DNA of 64,000 bases, taken from Palsa-504 sp963753225 (lineage in GTDB: Bacteria > Actinomycetota > Actinomycetes > Streptosporangiales > Streptosporangiaceae). This document shows positions 24,826 through 34,180 of the stretch, piece after piece. A program made the position numbers and the translations under genes. The notes beneath the pieces were generated by a model, which worked only from the letters and a program-made list of their open reading frames with translations, was not told the DNA's origin and did not search any database. The DNA lies in NCBI GenBank assembly GCA_963753225.1, contig CAVWBQ010000002.1, forward strand, positions 186,001 to 250,000, written 5' to 3'. The number at the start of each line of letters is the position of its first letter. The stretch's first letter is position 1.

Positions 24826-26328
24826 TCAGGACGCGCTTTCTGGCCAGTTGCCCGGGTAGGTGTAGGTCGAGGCGAATCCGTTCCTGGTCTCGGTCATCTT
24901 GGTGAACCGCCCGTTCACCGGGGCGGAGAGGGTGACCGTGGTGGGGACCAGGCTGGGCGGCGCCTGGGCGCAGTTCGGGTTGCAGCTGTCGATGTCGGAG
25001 GTGCCCTGGCCGCTGGCCCCGGTGGCCGTCCAGGAGGACCAGGCGATCTTGGTGACCACGTTGGTCGCGTCGCCGCTGTAGGCGATCTCGGTCGGCTTCA
25101 TGCCGGTGTAACCGCCCACGGTGAGCACCGGGAGCTGGGCCGGTACCGTGCTGGCGGGGGTGCTGGCCGGGGTAGTCGCCGGCGTGCTGGCGGGGGTGCT
25201 GGGCGCCGTGGTGCTCGCGGCGGGCGTGGTGGGCGTGGTCGCGGCGCTGCTCGCGGTGGTGGCGTGGGCCGGGCTGCTGGCCGGCGCGGTCGTGCCGCCG
25301 GAGGTGACGTGGCTGGCGGGCTTGCCGGCCAGCGCGAGGCCGAGCGCGGTGCCGCCGGCCGCTAGCAGGAAGGCCAGGGTCAGCACGACCGGGAGCAAGG
25401 CGCCGCGGCGGCGGGACGAGCGGGGGCCTGGCCCGGTGAGCCCGGGACCGGTCGCGGGCGCATGCCAGGTCTGGGCCAGAACGGTCTGGGTCGGGTTGTC
25501 GTACCGCGCGCCGGCCCCAGTCAGCTGAGTGTTCGTCAGCTGGGCCAGCAGTTGCGGCGCGGTGGGCCGGGCCTGCGGGTCCTTGGCCAGCGCGGCCTCG
25601 ACCAGCGGGCGCAGGTCCGGCGGCACCGCGCTGGTGTCGGGGGCGGCGTGCACGATCCGGTACATGATGGCGTCGGACGTCCCGGTCCCGAACGGCGCCC
25701 GCCCGCCCGCCGCGAAGGCCACCGTCACAGCCCAGGTGAAGATGTCCGCCGCTATCCCGGCCCGGTCCATGATCTGTTCGGGCGCCATGAAGCCGACCGA
25801 GCCGACCGTGATGCCCGTCCTGGTCAGGCTGGTGGTGTCCAGCGCCTGGGCGATGCCGAAGTCGATGACCTTCGGGCCGGCCGCGGTGAGCAGCACGTTG
25901 GACGGCTTGAGGTCCCGGTGCACGATGCCGGCCGCGTGGATCGCGGTCAGCGCCTCGGCGAGCCCGGTGGCCAGGCCGTACAGCATCCCGTGGTCGAGCG
26001 CGCCGTGCGCGTTGACGTACTCCGACAGCGAGGGGCCGTCGGCGTACTCGGTGACCAGGAACGGCTTCGGCGCCTCGGTGTCGGCCTCGATCACCCGCAC
26101 CGTGCACATGCCCTGGACCCGGGTCAGCGTGGTCACCTCGCGGCCGAACCTGGTCCGGAACTCCGGGTTGTCGGCCAGTTCCGGGCGCAGCACCTTGATC
26201 GCGACCGGCTGGCCGTCCCCGGTCTCGGCCAGGTAGACGACGCCCATACCGCCCGCGCCCAGCCGGGCGACCAGGCGGTACCGGCCGACCCGCGCCGGGT
26301 CCGTCTGCTGCAACGGCGCACGCGCCAC
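24826..26328 (-). CDS. PknB-like membrane Ser/Thr protein kinase
   Basis: 500 aa. The kinase domain (~15-270) is complete: glycine loop GAGGMG, K45 in AIKVL, HRDLKPSN with D139, DFG with D156 and APE at 182-184. A basic stop-transfer and single membrane helix (~309-334) follow. Then comes a Thr/Ser/Pro/Ala linker of many TPAST-like repeats (~340-400), and an extracellular ~100-residue domain with two cysteines in DSCNPNCAQ. The external domain has no PASTA motif and is not recognised. Likely a surface-signal-responsive kinase. Confidence 0.92.
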   Translation of the reverse strand: MARAPLQQTDPARVGRYRLVARLGAGGMGVVYLAETGDGQPVAIKVLRPELADNPEFRTRFGREVTTLTRVQGMCTVRVIEADTEAPKPFLVTEYADGPSLSEYVNAHGALDHGMLYGLATGLAEALTAIHAAGIVHRDLKPSNVLLTAAGPKVIDFGIAQALDTTSLTRTGITVGSVGFMAPEQIMDRAGIAADIFTWAVTVAFAAGGRAPFGTGTSDAIMYRIVHAAPDTSAVPPDLRPLVEAALAKDPQARPTAPQLLAQLTNTQLTGAGARYDNPTQTVLAQTWHAPATGPGLTGPGPRSSRRRGALLPVVLTLAFLLAAGGTALGLALAGKPASHVTSGGTTAPASSPAHATTASSAATTPTTPAASTTAPSTPASTPATTPASTPASTVPAQLPVLTVGGYTGMKPTEIAYSGDATNVVTKIAWSSWTATGASGQGTSDIDSCNPNCAQAPPSLVPTTVTLSAPVNGRFTKMTETRNGFASTYTYPGNWPESAS

Positions 26329-26386
26329 CGGGGCCCCCCTTTCGCGACCCCTGCATGGTAGCCGCTGAGTTAGCGCCCCGTGTGAG

Positions 26387-27339
26387 TCATGCCGTGTGGC
26401 GTTCCCGGCCGCCCCGGATGGTGATCCAGGCCAGCGCTATGGCGACCAGGTACCCGGCCGTGGCCACCAGGAGCGGGACGCGCATGCTGAGCGCGTGCCC
26501 CTGGCCCAGCAGGGAGAGGAGCACGGCCACGCCGAGCGCGCCGCCCGACTGCCGGGCAGCGTTCAGGACGCCGCTGGCCACGCCCGCGTGCTCCCGGCCC
26601 GCCGCGCCCACCACCGCCGCGGTCATGGCCGGCATGGCCAGCGAGATCAGCCCGATCAGCAGCGAGCCGGCCAGGATCAGCGCGAGCGGGGTGCTGTTTC
26701 CCGCAGTAGCGAGCAGTGCCGTACCCGCCGCGGCCAGGGCGAGCCCGGCGATCATCGGCGGCCGCGGCCCGAATCGCGCGGTCAGCCGGCCGCTGGCCAG
26801 CGAGCCGGCCCCGACGAACACGCTGCTCGGCAGCAGCAGCAGCCCGGTGGCCAGCACCGGCTCGTGCCGCGCCTGCTGCAGGTAGAGGGACAGGCAGAGC
26901 AGCGACCCGTACAGCACCAGGTTGAAAATCATGCCGACGCCGGTGGCGCCGCTCAGTTCCCTGGACCGGAACAGGGCCAGCGGGAGGAGCGGGTGCGGAT
27001 AGCGGCGCTCGGCGCGGACGAAGAGCCAGCCGGTGATCAGGCCCGCCGCGAGCAGCGCGCCGGGCAGCGGGGCAAGCCAGCCCTGCTGGCCCGCGGTGAT
27101 GAAGCTCGCGGTGAGCGCGGCCAGCATGGCCACGCCGAAGAGCAGGCCGGGGATGTCGGCCCGGCGGTCCGGGTTTCTCGGTGACTCGGTGGCGTAGCGT
27201 CGCAGCAGGACGATGGTCAGCAGGCATATCGGCACGTTGACCAGGAAGATCGAGCGCCGGGGCGGCTGGCTTGTGGACGCCGGCGGGTGACTTCGTATCC
27301 GACGAAACACCGCCTGGGCGGCGCTGTAGCCGTCGTAGA
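26387..27339 (-). pseudogene. 3' part of a split MFS (EmrB/QacA-type) exporter gene
   Basis: From RSIFLVNVPICLLTIVLLRR to the stop the product matches the C-terminal two thirds of 14-helix DHA2 drug exporters. The preceding N-terminal half is absent. The frame stays open leftwards to a 9-bp motif at 27340-27348 that is repeated at 29304-29312, where the N-terminal ~44 residues of an MFS protein are found (29304-29436). The residues that normally lie between (about 40-165, helices 2-5) are missing from both pieces. As it stands the gene cannot make a working exporter. Confidence 0.8.
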
Positions 27340-27413
27340 CGAGCTGGACGATACGACCGCGTGTGCATCCAGGACCTAGATTCGCCTACGTGGATCGTGG
27401 CGCGTTCCAGACA

Positions 27414-27459
27414 GCAAACGACCCCTACGGGATTTACCGTGTCCCGTGGGGTCGTTTTG
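27414..27459. terminator. Intrinsic terminator at the element's left end
   Basis: GCAAACGACCCC(T)ACGGGA pairs with TCCCGTGGGGTCGTTTTGC with one bulged base around a 9-base loop. The stop codon of the small ORF lies in the loop. T-runs on both sides make it usable in both directions. Confidence 0.8.
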
Positions 27460-27697
27460 CGTTGCGCGCTAACTTCTTTTTCCTTGGTCGCGCTCTGGTC
27501 GTCCTAGTTGAGTTGAGCCATGCTTCTTCGTCCACTTCGAAGAGAGCTGCGCGACATCCGCGTTCACCGCCGGTAGCGTGATACCAGCCATCTTCGGGGT
27601 AAAACTTACCCCTGATAATCGGGAGTCCGCATGTGCACGTATCGTGATCGTATCCGGAGGGATTCCTCTTGGCATCTTCGGCTAGCATTTTAGACAT
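27434..27697 (-). CDS. Small protein encoded after the serine integrase (candidate directionality factor)
   Basis: 87 aa; its ATG overlaps the last codons of the integrase gene (8 bases), indicating coupled translation. The sequence has a CTCG motif and a later Cys (HDTCTCGLPIIRGKFYPEDG, GGERGCRAALFEVDEE) and a very basic C-terminus (RARPRKKKLARNAKR). It could be a small zinc-binding or nucleic-acid-binding protein. Position makes a recombination directionality factor possible, but these share little sequence and none is recognised here. Confidence 0.6.
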   Translation of the reverse strand: MSKMLAEDAKRNPSGYDHDTCTCGLPIIRGKFYPEDGWYHATGGERGCRAALFEVDEEAWLNSTRTTRARPRKKKLARNAKRPHGTR

Positions 27698-29246
27698 TGG
27701 TCTCGTCTCCGTTCGGTTCGTTTTGCGGTACTAGCCACGTCGGGACTATCGCATATCGCGGGTATCGTTCACCTTCGAATTCGTCCCACATGAAGGTAAT
27801 CCGATACTTCTTCAGAATTTCACGCTTGCCGGCGAGGTCGGCCGCCTTCCAACGGTCGGCTTCGGTTAGCGGTGTTCCGTCGTCGTTTAGAACCGCTTTA
27901 GGTGTCCAGCGATCCGGCTTCGCGTTCTTCAGTTGCGATTCCAGCTCTTCCCGCTTCGTGCGTCGCTTCGCGCGTTCTGCGTCTTCTTCTTCGTAGGATA
28001 GTCCCTTGGTCGGAAGGTCAAGAAGCTTCACCCGTATTCTGTCGATTTCTTCTTGAATCTGGGTTTCTTCTCCCGGCTCAAATACGTAATCGTAGGTCTC
28101 GGCGTCGTCGTTATCGCGCATTTCATTGTCCACGATGGAATCCATAAGCGATTCGGCCACCAGCGTTCCGCACCCCTTGGGATTCGGCAGGAAACCGTGG
28201 CACCGGTAGTAGACATATCCGCCGCGCACCTTTAGCCGGTACATCGGCGCTCCGCACTTCTGGCAGAAAAGCGATCCGGTCAATAGCGCCGGCTCCCAAT
28301 TCTTCGGACCCCGACGACCGCCGCGCGGTGCGTTGTCGAGTCGCTTATTTGCGGCGAGCCATAGCGAAGCATCGACGAGCGGTTCGACTTCGATCCTGAC
28401 GACGCCCTTACCGCGCAGTCGTTGTCCGTTGATTATCAGGTCGGCCCTACGTTCGCCGATGTAAATGCGATTGCGGATCATTTGCGCTATCGACTTCGGA
28501 GACCACTTAGGTTCGGGTCCGCGTTCGTCCGGGTCCGTCTTAGACCAAGCCAGCCAAGTAATCGGCTTGACGTTTTCGGAATCGAGCCATGCAGCTACCT
28601 TGGCTAGCGACTTACCGTCCCGTATGCGCTGAAATATCGGCGGCACCCATTCCCAGCCTAGATCGTTCGGCTTTAGCGTCTTGTCGAATTTGGTCCCGCT
28701 AACGTCGTACCCGAATGGGATTGCGCCACCCGATAGTTTCCTGGCTGTCTGAAGGTCTAGCTGCCGGCTCATACTCCGGTCGCGAATGTCGTTCCATTCG
28801 CGGTTTGCTTGACGCTTCGCTGCCGTCCATTGCCAGAAGTCGGAATCGTGTCGCGCCGGATACCAGACACCCCCGTCGGGACCTACGATAATCAGCTTCT
28901 TTTGATTACGGGAAGCCCATGCTTCGATCATCGAAAAGTCTTCGTCCGTACCGCGTGATAGACGGTCGGTCTTGGTCACGACGATAGCGTCGTATCCGTG
29001 TATCTTCGCTCCCGTTTCGCGGACCCATTCCTTAGCATGGGGTCGGTCCCACGGTGCGACGACTCCGCTCTTAAAGTCGGCGGCGGTATCGACGTACTGT
29101 CCGCCCTGATCTATACCCCATTCCTTAGCTCGCTTGTCCTGCGCTTCTATGGGGAATTCGACCTTTTCGCCGGCTCTCGGCTTTCGGCTCTGCCGAGCTG
29201 CAACGATGAACCTTAGATCTTCTAGCGGCTGTGCCGGTGTGCTCAT
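27690..29246 (-). CDS. Large serine recombinase (integrase)
   Basis: 518 aa; GGAGG eight bases before the ATG. N-terminal resolvase domain with catalytic S20 in VAARQSRKP, and the DRLSRGT helix with its arginines. A Recombinase domain follows (LSGGAIPFGYDVSGTKFDKT ... SPKSIAQMIRNRIYIGERR), then a zinc ribbon CQKCG...YRCHG...KGC and a coiled-coil segment (EEEDAERAKRRTKREELESQ), the layout of phiC31-type integrases. It probably inserted the element into the MFS gene. Markedly lower GC than the host. Confidence 0.93.
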   Translation of the reverse strand: MSTPAQPLEDLRFIVAARQSRKPRAGEKVEFPIEAQDKRAKEWGIDQGGQYVDTAADFKSGVVAPWDRPHAKEWVRETGAKIHGYDAIVVTKTDRLSRGTDEDFSMIEAWASRNQKKLIIVGPDGGVWYPARHDSDFWQWTAAKRQANREWNDIRDRSMSRQLDLQTARKLSGGAIPFGYDVSGTKFDKTLKPNDLGWEWVPPIFQRIRDGKSLAKVAAWLDSENVKPITWLAWSKTDPDERGPEPKWSPKSIAQMIRNRIYIGERRADLIINGQRLRGKGVVRIEVEPLVDASLWLAANKRLDNAPRGGRRGPKNWEPALLTGSLFCQKCGAPMYRLKVRGGYVYYRCHGFLPNPKGCGTLVAESLMDSIVDNEMRDNDDAETYDYVFEPGEETQIQEEIDRIRVKLLDLPTKGLSYEEEDAERAKRRTKREELESQLKNAKPDRWTPKAVLNDDGTPLTEADRWKAADLAGKREILKKYRITFMWDEFEGERYPRYAIVPTWLVPQNEPNGDETNV

Positions 29247-29303
29247 CTTCGCCGCCTCCTTCGTTCACCTCCCAGTATACGTTAACTGCTATGTTCCAGG
29301 CAT

Positions 29304-29436
29304 CGAGCTGGATCACGAAAAAGCCCAGGCAGACGGAGATGAGCGCGGCGGCCGCCCGGCCCCGGCCGCGGGGATCGGTGATGCCCGGGGCGTCGGCCGG
29401 ATGGCACCTCGCCAGGTCGCGTACTTCGCTAGCCAT
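29304..29436 (-). pseudogene. 5' part of the split MFS exporter gene
   Basis: From ATG 29436 the product reads MASEVRDLARCHPADAPGIT and then GRAAAALISVCLGFFVIQLD, the first transmembrane helix of DHA2/EmrB exporters (normally continuing ATIVNVALP). The MFS sequence ends at the 9-mer core 29304-29312; beyond it the frame runs into integrase-gene leader sequence. Confidence 0.75.
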
Positions 29437-29716
29437 GTCTTCCAGCCTGCCCCCGGAACCTTCAAAGCCACCTCGAAGGATCTGGCACCGGGAAGCGGCG
29501 CATCGTGAGCGCAGGCGATACTTTGGCCACCACGGCACCATCTGTGTCGGCGGCTTACGCGGGGTGGGCAGGCGGCGGAGGTGGGGGGAATGGGCGCAGG
29601 ATGGGGTGGCGGGATGGATCTTGGTGACCGGGAGAGTGTCTCGGGGAAACGGCGTATCAATGTGGGTGCGCGGTCCTCTGCAGGGCTAGTGGAGCCCAAT
29701 TTTCTAAGGGGAGCGC

Positions 29717-30865
29717 ATGACTGAGACAATCGCGGCCGGGCCGGCGCAGGAGGAAGTCCCGGAGGAGCAGGCAGCAGCCGTGGCGGACCTTCGGCGCACC
29801 GGCATCCATCCGGACTTCTGGTATCCGGTCGCCGTATCGGCGAGCGTGCGGAAGAAGAAGACTCATCCGGCGCTGTTCGCGGGCGAGCGGATCGCGCTGT
29901 ACCGCGGCGAGAGCGGCACGGTCTACGCGCTGGAGGACCGGTGCGCTCACCGCCAGGTGCCGCTGAGCATGGGCGTGGTGGAGGGCGACGTGCTGCGCTG
30001 CTGCTATCACGCCTGGGCCTACCGCGGTAACGGCCGCATCTCGCAGATCCCGTACCTGCCCAAGGGCGTCACCCGGCCGCCGCGGGGCGTGCGCGCCTAC
30101 CCGGTGCGCGAGGCCTACGGCCTGGTGTTCGTCTTCCCCGGCAACCCGGAGAAGGCGGCCACGGCCGCCTTTCCCGAGCTGCCGGAGTTCGACTCCGCCC
30201 GGCACAAGACGATGACGTTCTCGCGCACCGTCCAGTGCCACTACTCGTTCATGCACGAGAACCTGCTGGACATGAACCACCAGTTCCTGCACCGGGGCAT
30301 CCTTGGCAAGATCCAGCCCAAGCTGCTCGGCTACGACAGCGACCCCCAGTCGGTGGAGGCCCGGTACCTTTTCACGCACGTCGGCGGGAAGAAGAACCGC
30401 GGCGCCAACCTGCTCGCCGCCGAGGGCATCGGCGGCAGCAAGTCGCCCGACGTCATCACCATCAAGACCGGATACCCGTACCAGACCCTCCGGCTGGTCC
30501 CTGAGGACGCGGAGCTTCCGGCGTTCTCCCTCTGGGTGGCCTACGTGCCCGAGGATGCCGGGCAGCGCACCAACCACGTCTACGGCCTGCTCATGATCGA
30601 GAAGCCGCCGGTTCCTGGGGCACTCCACCTGGCCTGGCCGTTCATCAGGCGGTTCACCGAGCGCGTGTTCGCCGAGGACCGGATGGCGGTCGAGGCCGAA
30701 CAGCGTGCCTGGGACGAGCAGGGCGAGGACTGGAACCGCGAGGTCTTCCCGCTGATTCTCGACGTCCGCGACGTGCTGCGCAGCAACGGCGTGCCGATCC
30801 GCTCCGGGTCCGCGCTGTGCGGCGCCGCCTCACTCTGCGGCGCGGCCGCCGGGATTGTCGCTTAA
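29717..30865 (+). CDS. Rieske non-haem iron oxygenase, large subunit type
   Basis: 382 aa with AAGGGGAG ribosome site. Rieske [2Fe-2S] ligands C76, H78, C95 and H98 (CAH ... CCYH). The catalytic domain carries the mononuclear iron motif N182-x2-D185-x2-H188-x3-H192 (ENLLDMNHQFLH) and a later acidic ligand in AEDRMAVEAEQ. Members hydroxylate or demethylate aromatic, steroid or choline-like substrates with electrons from a separate reductase, which is not encoded nearby. Substrate unknown; the C-terminal Cys/Ala tail (CGAASLCGAA) is unusual. Confidence 0.92.
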   Translation: MTETIAAGPAQEEVPEEQAAAVADLRRTGIHPDFWYPVAVSASVRKKKTHPALFAGERIALYRGESGTVYALEDRCAHRQVPLSMGVVEGDVLRCCYHAWAYRGNGRISQIPYLPKGVTRPPRGVRAYPVREAYGLVFVFPGNPEKAATAAFPELPEFDSARHKTMTFSRTVQCHYSFMHENLLDMNHQFLHRGILGKIQPKLLGYDSDPQSVEARYLFTHVGGKKNRGANLLAAEGIGGSKSPDVITIKTGYPYQTLRLVPEDAELPAFSLWVAYVPEDAGQRTNHVYGLLMIEKPPVPGALHLAWPFIRRFTERVFAEDRMAVEAEQRAWDEQGEDWNREVFPLILDVRDVLRSNGVPIRSGSALCGAASLCGAAAGIVA

Positions 30866-30874
30866 CGTGAGGCT

Positions 30875-31471
30875 ATGGGCTGGGCGAACTACGTCGCGCT
30901 CGGGGACAGCCTGACGGCGGGGCGGGACGATCACGGACCTGAGGGCGCGCGGATCGGGTGGGCCCGGCGGCTGGCCGGGATCCTGACCGCGCGCACCTCG
31001 GTGCGCTGCGCGCTGACCAACCTGGCCGCCGACGGCGCCAGCGCGGGCGTGGTGCTGGAACAGCAGCTGCCGTCGGTGACGAGCCTCGGCCCGGATCTGG
31101 TCAGCGTGACCGTGGGGATGAACGACATCAGGGACCCCGGCTTCACGCCGGAGCGCTTCGCCGCCGAGTTCGGCCTGCTGCTCGACGGCCTGGCCGCCAC
31201 CGGGGCCACGGTGCTGACCTGCACGCTGCCGGACATCGCCGCGATCATGCCGCTGCCCGCCCACCTGGTGGAGTTGGCGCGGCAGCGGATGCGGCGGGCC
31301 AGCGACATCATCAGGGAGCAGGCGGCGGCGCGGGGCGTCGTCTGCCTGGACGCGTGGGCGATGCCCGGGGCGGCCGACCCGGAGCTGTTCGGGCCGGACC
31401 GGATCCACCCGAACGGCAGCGGGCACCAGCTTATGGCGGACGCGTTCGCCGCCTTGCTGCTGACGGGCTAG
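30875..31471 (+). CDS. SGNH/GDSL hydrolase
   Basis: 198 aa. Block I GDSLTAG with nucleophile S12, block II glycine in AADGASAG, block III GMNDI with N83, and block V DRIHPNGSGH with the Asp-His pair are all present. No signal peptide, so a cytoplasmic esterase/lipase-like enzyme. It follows the Rieske gene after 9 bases and may be co-transcribed. Confidence 0.9.
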   Translation: MGWANYVALGDSLTAGRDDHGPEGARIGWARRLAGILTARTSVRCALTNLAADGASAGVVLEQQLPSVTSLGPDLVSVTVGMNDIRDPGFTPERFAAEFGLLLDGLAATGATVLTCTLPDIAAIMPLPAHLVELARQRMRRASDIIREQAAARGVVCLDAWAMPGAADPELFGPDRIHPNGSGHQLMADAFAALLLTG

Positions 31472-31480
31472 GATGCGGGC

Positions 31481-32728
31481 GTGCCAGCCGAGGGTGCCTC
31501 CTCAGCCGAGGGTACGGGCCGCAGGCGGTGGGTCACCCCGGTCGTGTACGGCGTGCTCGGCGTCGAACTCGCGGTGGTCGTCGTCTTCGCCGCGACGTAC
31601 AACGCCCTGGATTTCCGCATCTACATGTGGGGCGGCCACGCCGTGCTGGACGACAGCCGCCTGTACCTGGCGCTGGCGTACGGCCACTGGTTCACCTACT
31701 CGCCGTTCGCGGCCATCGTGTTCGTGCCGGTCGCGACGCTCCCGCTGGCCGTGGCCCGGGCGGGCTGGGACCTGGTCTCGGTCGCGGCCCTGGCCTACTC
31801 CTGCACCCGGATCGTGCAGATCGCCGGCTACCGGCCGACGCGCCTGCAGGTGGCGGGCTTCGTGGCGGCCGCGATGGCGCTGGACCCGGTGTGGGAGACG
31901 CTGTTCCTCGGCCAGATCAACCTGATACTGCTGGCCCTGATCCTCACCGACGTCTGGCTCGTATCCCGCGGCTCGTCCCGGCTGGCCGTGGGCGTGGGCG
32001 TGGGGATCGCCGCCGCGATCAAGCTCACGCCCGCCATCTTCATCGTGTTCTTCCTGCTGGCCAGGCGGACGAAGGCGGCCGTCGTGGCGGCGGGCACCTT
32101 CGCCGGTTGCGGGCTGATCGGCTTTCTCGTCGCGCCGGACGCCTCCCGGCTCTACTGGCGGCACCTGTTCTTCGACACCAGGCGGGTCGGCGCGCCGTAC
32201 ATCAGCAACCAGTCGCCGTACGCCACGGCGATCAGGATCGCGAACGGGCAGGGCCACATCGGCCCGTGGTGGATCGTCGTCCCGATCACGTTCGCCGTCG
32301 TCGGGCTGGCCACGGCGACCGTCCTGGCCAGGCGGCAGGACTGGCTGGGCGCGACGGCGGTCACCGGGACGACCGGGTTGCTGGTCTCGCCGATTTCCTG
32401 GGCGCACCACTGGGTGTGGGTCCTGCCCGCCCTGGTGCTGCTGATCCGCGCCGGGCACCGGATCGCCGCGGGCGCCGTCTACCTGCTGTTCGCGGTGGCC
32501 CCCTTCTGGTTCACCCCGCACGCGGCCGGGCCGCGTGAGTACGGGTTCCACTGGCTGGTGACGCTCGTCGCCAACTGCTTCCTGCTCGCCGGGCTCACGT
32601 TTCTCGCCTATATGGCACTAACTCAGCTGGTGCTCGTTAAGCCGGAGCGCCCGCAGCGTGCCCAGAGCCAGACGGAGGATCTCGGCCCGCCTGGCGAGGA
32701 CGACGTCGCCGAACTGCACGCCGGCTAG
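31481..32728 (+). CDS. GT87-type polyprenol-phosphate mannosyltransferase (DUF2029)
   Basis: 415 aa from GTG 31481, nine bases after the previous stop. About ten membrane helices with the GT87 pattern: an acidic residue after the first helix (NALDFRIYMWGGHAVLD), the FTYSPFAAIVFVP loop, QINLILLALIL, AAAIKLTPAIF and SWAHHWVWVLPAL. Family: GT-C fold alpha-mannosyltransferases using polyprenyl-phosphate-mannose on the outer face of the membrane (PimE relatives). The exact acceptor (phosphatidylinositol mannosides or another glycan) is not shown. Confidence 0.87.
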   Translation: MPAEGASSAEGTGRRRWVTPVVYGVLGVELAVVVVFAATYNALDFRIYMWGGHAVLDDSRLYLALAYGHWFTYSPFAAIVFVPVATLPLAVARAGWDLVSVAALAYSCTRIVQIAGYRPTRLQVAGFVAAAMALDPVWETLFLGQINLILLALILTDVWLVSRGSSRLAVGVGVGIAAAIKLTPAIFIVFFLLARRTKAAVVAAGTFAGCGLIGFLVAPDASRLYWRHLFFDTRRVGAPYISNQSPYATAIRIANGQGHIGPWWIVVPITFAVVGLATATVLARRQDWLGATAVTGTTGLLVSPISWAHHWVWVLPALVLLIRAGHRIAAGAVYLLFAVAPFWFTPHAAGPREYGFHWLVTLVANCFLLAGLTFLAYMALTQLVLVKPERPQRAQSQTEDLGPPGEDDVAELHAG

Positions 32729-33299
32729 ACGGCCCGCGCATCCAGGCGGCCGGGCCCCCCACAGTCCGAGCGGCCACGCCCACTCGGGCCCTCGCCAATT
32801 CCCAGCCCCCACTCCCATCACACCAGCACCACCACCCAGCACTGCCGAACCGCAACAATGTGACAGTAATGCGAGCGGGCGGGGCGGTAGCCGCGGCGGC
32901 GGTGCTGGGCGGCGGTGCTGGGCGGCGGTACGGGGCGGCGGTACGGGGCGGCGGTACTGGGTCGAAGTGCCGGTGGTCCGGTTCTAGCCGGACCAGCGGC
33001 ACATCGACCCAGCGGTCAGCACATCAGCGCGCCAGAAATCCCGAAGCGACGGGTTATTTTAAAGACGCGCGCTCAGGACCGCCTGATCCGCGATGCCCGC
33101 GTGATCTGTGATTCCTGTGCGTGCTGTGGTGCGGGGGCAGGCAGCCCGCCCGTTCGGCTGGAAATGACCGCAAACCGGCCTGAACCACCCCTTCCCCGCC
33201 AGCCCCGCACAGCGCACCCGTACCTACCAGCCAGGCCACCCGGGCCGGCCAGCGGGACACGCCCTAGAGGAGCGCGGTGGCCAGGGGCGGATGCACCGC
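32729..33299. other. Intergenic stretch with minisatellite
   Basis: No gene. It contains the 13-bp repeats at 32895-32959 and a short AT-rich pocket near 33050-33065. All long frames here are repeat-driven or Arg/Pro-rich shadows. Both flanking genes end into this gap. Confidence 0.6.
32895..32959. repeat. Five 13-bp tandem repeats
   Basis: GGCGGCGGTGCTG twice, GGCGGCGGTACGG twice, then GGCGGCGGTACTG. Third-copy variants in pairs suggest two rounds of duplication. Confidence 0.9.
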
Positions 33300-34070
33300 C
33301 TAGGGCAGCGTCCAGTGCTGGTTGGCGGTGTTGTGGCAGGTGAAGACCACGAGCGGGGTGCCGTTCTTCTTCGAGAAGGCCGGGTCGTCCAGGCACAGCG
33401 TGCCGTGGTGGGCCTTGAGCACGTACTCGCCGTGGGAGTTGTGGGTCCACAGCTCGTTGGCGGCGCCGGTGCAGGTGTAGAGGACGACCCGGCTGCCGCT
33501 GCCGCCGCTGGCCTTGTCGTTCATGCACTTGCCGCGGTGGATGAGCTCCCCGTGACGATAAGTCCACTGCTCGCTGGCGCCGTTGTAGCAGGTCCAGGCC
33601 TCGATCTTGGTCCGCGCCGCGGTCTTGTTCCCGGCGTCGTCGGCGCACATGTTCCCGAAGCCCTTGACCTCGTGCGACGCGGCGGCCCCGTTGGACAGCG
33701 TCACGCGGACTCTGCCGCTGCCGGTGATCCCGCTGGCGGCGGACACGATGCAGGAGTCCGGGTGCTTGAAAGCGTGCGGGAGGACGCGGGTGACCGGGGT
33801 TCTCGCCGTGAAGGTGCCGTTCTTGCTGGAGATGCTGCTGCCCACACTGCAGGACGTGCCCCAGGCCACGATGACCGACTGATTCGGGCTCGCGGTCACG
33901 GTCACGGTCAGCGTGGACGGGTGATTGACCGAGACGGCGGTGGCGCAGTTCGCGTTGGCGCCCTTGGCCGCGCACGAGCCGACCGTGCCCGCGCTCGCGG
34001 TGACGGCGCTCGCGGTGACGGCCCCGGCGGCGAGCAGGGCGGTCGTGACCAGGTAGGCGAATTTCCTCAT
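33300..34070 (-). CDS. Secreted protein with C-terminal ricin-type lectin domain
   Basis: 256 aa. Signal peptide MRKFAYLVTTALLAAGAVTA ending near ASA. Residues ~30-130 form a beta-rich, Cys-paired domain of unknown type. Residues ~135-256 are a ricin-B-like beta-trefoil with three QxW-type repeats (ASEQWTYRHGELIHRGKCMN; ANELWTHNSHGEYVLKAHHG; ANQHWTLP end). Expected role: extracellular carbohydrate binding; no catalytic domain is attached. Confidence 0.85.
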   Translation of the reverse strand: MRKFAYLVTTALLAAGAVTASAVTASAGTVGSCAAKGANANCATAVSVNHPSTLTVTVTASPNQSVIVAWGTSCSVGSSISSKNGTFTARTPVTRVLPHAFKHPDSCIVSAASGITGSGRVRVTLSNGAAASHEVKGFGNMCADDAGNKTAARTKIEAWTCYNGASEQWTYRHGELIHRGKCMNDKASGGSGSRVVLYTCTGAANELWTHNSHGEYVLKAHHGTLCLDDPAFSKKNGTPLVVFTCHNTANQHWTLP

Positions 34071-34180
34071 CGGTAAGGCCCCTTCGGTTCTGCCCCCGCA
34101 AACATGACGTGACGCCGGTCACGCTCGTTTACCCCGGTCGGTCACGAAGCGGTCCCGGCTCGCCGGGATCTTCGCCAGGG

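Larger units (their letters stand above)
27340..29312 (-). mobile_element. ~2 kb low-GC integrative element with large serine integrase
   Basis: Bounded by the shared 9-mer CGAGCTGGA (27340-27348 and 29304-29312), in the same codon phase of the split MFS gene. Between them lie only a serine integrase gene, one small ORF and a terminator. Base composition drops sharply inside. Serine integrases recombine short non-identical att sites sharing a tiny core, so the 9-mer is a candidate core and the flanks candidate attL/attR. No cargo, replication or structural genes are present, so it is either a minimal element or a deletion derivative. Confidence 0.65.

Noticed and set aside
25121..25528. Val/Ala/Gly-rich plus-strand ORF opposite the kinase gene
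   Set aside because: It mirrors the Thr/Ser/Pro linker repeats of the kinase on the other strand.
29125..29541. 138-aa chimeric ORF across the element's right junction
   Set aside because: It joins MFS residues to integrase-leader DNA; only the MFS part is meaningful.
32895..32959. Coding Gly-rich protein
   Set aside because: The 13-bp period shifts the frame at each unit; simple intergenic minisatellite.
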